From: Pseudonocardia cypriaca
GTDB taxonomy: Bacteria > Actinomycetota > Actinomycetes > Mycobacteriales > Pseudonocardiaceae
Length of the DNA: 64,000 nucleotides
NCBI RefSeq assembly: GCF_006717045.1
Contig: NZ_VFPH01000001.1
Span: forward strand, 62,001 to 126,000
Reading direction: 5' to 3'
Position 1 is the first letter of the stretch. Each line of letters starts with the position of its first letter. Shown piece by piece: positions 62,216 to 64,000 of this stretch. The notes below the pieces were generated by a model. It ran no database searches, was not told where the DNA came from, and was given only the letters and a program-made list of their open reading frames with translations. A program made the position numbers and the translations under genes.

Positions 62216-62568
62216 GTGCGGCGCGGGAGTACAAGGAGGTCGTCGCCGAGATCGCGGCGGCGGCGGAGGCGCTTCGCGAGCGTGATCGCGAGCGTGCCGC
62301 CGAGCTGAACCGCGAGCTGGTCGGGCTCGGCGAGGCCATGGCCCACGCGGAGGAGCGCGCCGGTCTGACTCGGCTCGGCGTCGAGCTGCACTGGGAGGCC
62401 GCGCTCGAGGCCCTCTGGGTGGAGTCGTGGATGAAGCTGCGGCCCCGCCCCGGCCCCGACCGGCGCGCCGACCCGTCGGCCATCGACGAGCTGGACGCCG
62501 AGGTGGAGGCGCGGGCGGCCGCGCTGCTGGAGGCCACCCGCCGCTTCTGGGGCCTGCCGCGCCGCTGA
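62212..62568 (+). CDS. Small helical partner protein of the FtsK-type cluster
   Basis: 118 residues, strongly helical and charged: AEIAAAAEALRERDRERAAE forms a coiled-coil-like stretch, followed by LGEAMAHAEERAGLTRLGVE and a C-terminal helix after a Pro/Arg loop (RPRPGPDRRADP). No membrane segment or enzyme motif. ATG 62212 overlaps the ATPase stop by 4 bases, so it is made with the ATPase. Possible adaptor or cargo; not recognised otherwise. Confidence 0.72.
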   Translation: MSAAREYKEVVAEIAAAAEALRERDRERAAELNRELVGLGEAMAHAEERAGLTRLGVELHWEAALEALWVESWMKLRPRPGPDRRADPSAIDELDAEVEARAAALLEATRRFWGLPRR

Positions 62569-62575
62569 GCGCGGC

Positions 62576-63304
62576 TCAGTGCGATACGGGCAAGCACTCC
62601 TCGAGCAGGCCGACGACGTCGCGCCAGGCCCGCTGGGCGTGCCGCGGGTGGTGCCCGACGCCGGGGAGCAGGGTCTGGTGCCGCGTCATCGGGTGGTGGA
62701 AGGCGTGCAGCGCGCCGCCGTACACCACGAGGCGCCAGTCGACGCCGGCAGCCTGCATCTCGGCGGCGAACGCGTCCCGTTGCGCGGGCGGCTGGATGGG
62801 GTCCTCCGACCCGACCCCGGCCCACACCGGGCAGCGGATGCGCGCCGCCTCGCCCGGCCGGCCCGTGAACAGCCCGTTGACCGTCCCGATCGCGCGCAGA
62901 TCGACGCCGTCCCGCCCGAGCTCCACCGCGATCGCACCCCCGGTGCCGTAGCCGATGGCGGCGATCCGATCCGGGTCGGTGCGTGGCTCGGCGCGCAGCA
63001 CGTCGAGCGCCGCGTGGCCGATGCCCCGCATCCGGTCGGGATCGGCGAGCAGCGGCATGCACCGCGCCAGCATCTCCTCCGGGTCGGTGAACCAGCGCCC
63101 GCCGTGGATGTCGAAGGCCAGCGCCACGTACCCCAGCTCGGCGAGTGCGTCGGCCCGCCCGCGCTGGACGTCGTCGAGCCCCGGCCCCTCCGGCCCGAGC
63201 AGCACTGCGGGCCTGCGGCCGACACCGGTGGGGAGCGCGAGGTGCCCGACCATCGTCAGGCCGTCGGCCGGGTACTCGACCGTGCGCGTCGTGACCGTCG
63301 TCAT
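62576..63304 (-). CDS. Dienelactone hydrolase-family protein lacking the nucleophile
   Basis: Alpha/beta hydrolase fold of 242 residues. The oxyanion start, the acid in GVGSEDPIQPP and the His in GGALHAFHHP are present. At the nucleophile elbow the sequence is GYGTGG (residues 118-123), with Gly120 where Cys or Ser is required. It may have become a non-catalytic binding protein, or use another residue. It is convergent with the FtsK cluster (8-bp gap). Confidence 0.82.
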   Translation of the reverse strand: MTTVTTRTVEYPADGLTMVGHLALPTGVGRRPAVLLGPEGPGLDDVQRGRADALAELGYVALAFDIHGGRWFTDPEEMLARCMPLLADPDRMRGIGHAALDVLRAEPRTDPDRIAAIGYGTGGAIAVELGRDGVDLRAIGTVNGLFTGRPGEAARIRCPVWAGVGSEDPIQPPAQRDAFAAEMQAAGVDWRLVVYGGALHAFHHPMTRHQTLLPGVGHHPRHAQRAWRDVVGLLEECLPVSH

Positions 63305-63394
63305 GAGGCCGACGGTAGTGATCGTCGAGCCCGGCCGGGCCCGTGTTCACGGCAGGCGGAACAGTGCACGGTCGGTCCGGGCGGCACGCGGTGT

Positions 63395-64000
63395 TCACCA
63401 GCTGATGCCGGCCGCCACCGGCCGGTGGTCGCTGCCGGTGGCCGGCAGCACCCACGAGCTCTCCGGCACCACGCCGCGGACCAGGATCTGGTCGATCCGC
63501 GCCACCGGGAACGCCGCAGGCCAGGTGAAGCCGAAGCCGTTGCCGGCCGCGTCCTGGGCCGAGCGCAGCTGTGAGGTGATGTCGTCGAACGCGCGGTCGT
63601 CCATGGTGCCGTTCAGGTCGCCGAGCAGCACCACCCGCTCGTTCTCCTCGGCGGCGACGGCCCTGGCGAGCGCGTGCGCGCCTGCGTCCCGGTCGGCCGT
63701 CCAGAAGCCCGCCCTGGGGAACACCCGTACGGACCCCAGGTGGGCCACGTACACCGCCAGCGGCCCCTGGTCGGTGGCCACCGTTGTGCGCAACGCCCGG
63801 GTGGAGTCCATCCCGATGTCAACCGGCCGGGTGTCCGACAGCGGCAGCTTGCTCCACAGCCCGACCGTGCCCTGCACCACGTGGTGCGGGTACGCCTTCG
63901 CCAGCGCCTTCTCGTACGTGCGCCGGGCCTGCGGGGTCAGCTCCACGAGCGCCAGCACGTCCGCCCCGGAGGCGGCCAGGTCGCGGGCGGTGCCGGCCGG
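63395..64000 (-). CDS. Endonuclease/exonuclease/phosphatase-family protein (start beyond window)
   Basis: C-terminal 201 residues of an EEP-fold phosphohydrolase: VVLLGDLNGTMDDRAFDD carries the catalytic Asp-Asn pair, and ATGSDHRPVAAGI the terminal Asp-His. YVAHLGSV and RIDQILVRG are other EEP elements. The frame is open to the right edge, so the N-terminus, possibly with membrane helices as in similar secreted actinobacterial EEP proteins, lies outside. Substrate unknown (DNA, phospholipid or sugar phosphate). Confidence 0.85.
   Translation of the reverse strand, partial: PAGTARDLAASGADVLALVELTPQARRTYEKALAKAYPHHVVQGTVGLWSKLPLSDTRPVDIGMDSTRALRTTVATDQGPLAVYVAHLGSVRVFPRAGFWTADRDAGAHALARAVAAEENERVVLLGDLNGTMDDRAFDDITSQLRSAQDAAGNGFGFTWPAAFPVARIDQILVRGVVPESSWVLPATGSDHRPVAAGISW

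Noticed and set aside
58962..62568. Calling the cluster a type VII (ESX) secretion locus
   Set aside because: No WXG motif, no EccB/EccD/EccE or mycosin, and no N-terminal membrane helices in the ATPase; only the ATPase layout and partner size resemble it.

Overview
The window is very GC-rich chromosomal DNA from an actinomycete. MtrAB-LpqB, a C-terminally extended SecA1, WhiB1, a SigH/RshA pair, bL37, F420-type luciferase-like oxidoreductases and a WS/DGAT acyltransferase place it near the mycobacteria. Nickel superoxide dismutase (sodN) and its processing protease, absent from mycobacteria as far as I know, point to a Pseudonocardiaceae-like organism; that family placement is an inference. 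No rRNA, tRNA, insertion sequence, prophage or CRISPR array was recognised.

The first half is a conserved housekeeping backbone. Its order resembles the M. tuberculosis segment Rv3214 to Rv3247c: tmk, mtrA, mtrB, lpqB, comF, hpf, secA1, an Rv3235-like gene, a WS/DGAT gene, rsgA, aroA, an SRAP protein, sigH-rshA, pdtaS, whiB1, an Rv3217c-like membrane protein, a GNAT protein and a histidine phosphatase. It starts with a siderophore-type double permease cut by the left edge. Between backbone genes lie accessory blocks: MarR, HAD, a flavin lactate dehydrogenase and a TetR-controlled oxidoreductase (12.5-17.4 kb), then a LysR gene fused translationally to aroA and a divergent oxidoreductase/F420 pair (22.8-25.6 kb).

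The middle (33.5-42.7 kb) holds a methyltransferase, the divergent sodN/sodX pair, malic enzyme, a three-PAS GGDEF/EAL protein with a degenerate GGDEF site, and a complete four-gene OpuC-type betaine/choline importer whose genes all overlap by 4 bases. A 370-bp repeat-rich gap follows.

The right third is accessory: an SDR, a PadR/membrane cluster facing a multicopper oxidase, divergent MerR/methyltransferase, a MocR regulator, epimerase-cupin, glutathione peroxidase, DUF1059 and DUF1330 proteins, and a translationally coupled reductive-pyrimidine operon (ureidopropionase, aminotransferase, dihydropyrimidinase, then an LLM oxidoreductase). Next come an MFS exporter and a compact four-gene unit (58962-62568) made of two small helical-hairpin proteins, a soluble three-module FtsK/SpoIIIE ATPase and a small helical partner. 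That unit is the best candidate for an undescribed system. The window ends in a hydrolase lacking its nucleophile and an edge-cut EEP nuclease/phosphatase.

Regulatory DNA is unusually readable. There is a SigH/SigR autoregulatory promoter, two CRP-like sites before whiB1, a TetR operator sitting exactly between -35 and -10, MerR, PadR, LysR and MarR dyads, several perfect convergent-gene hairpins, and two copies of a REP/BIME-like double palindrome.
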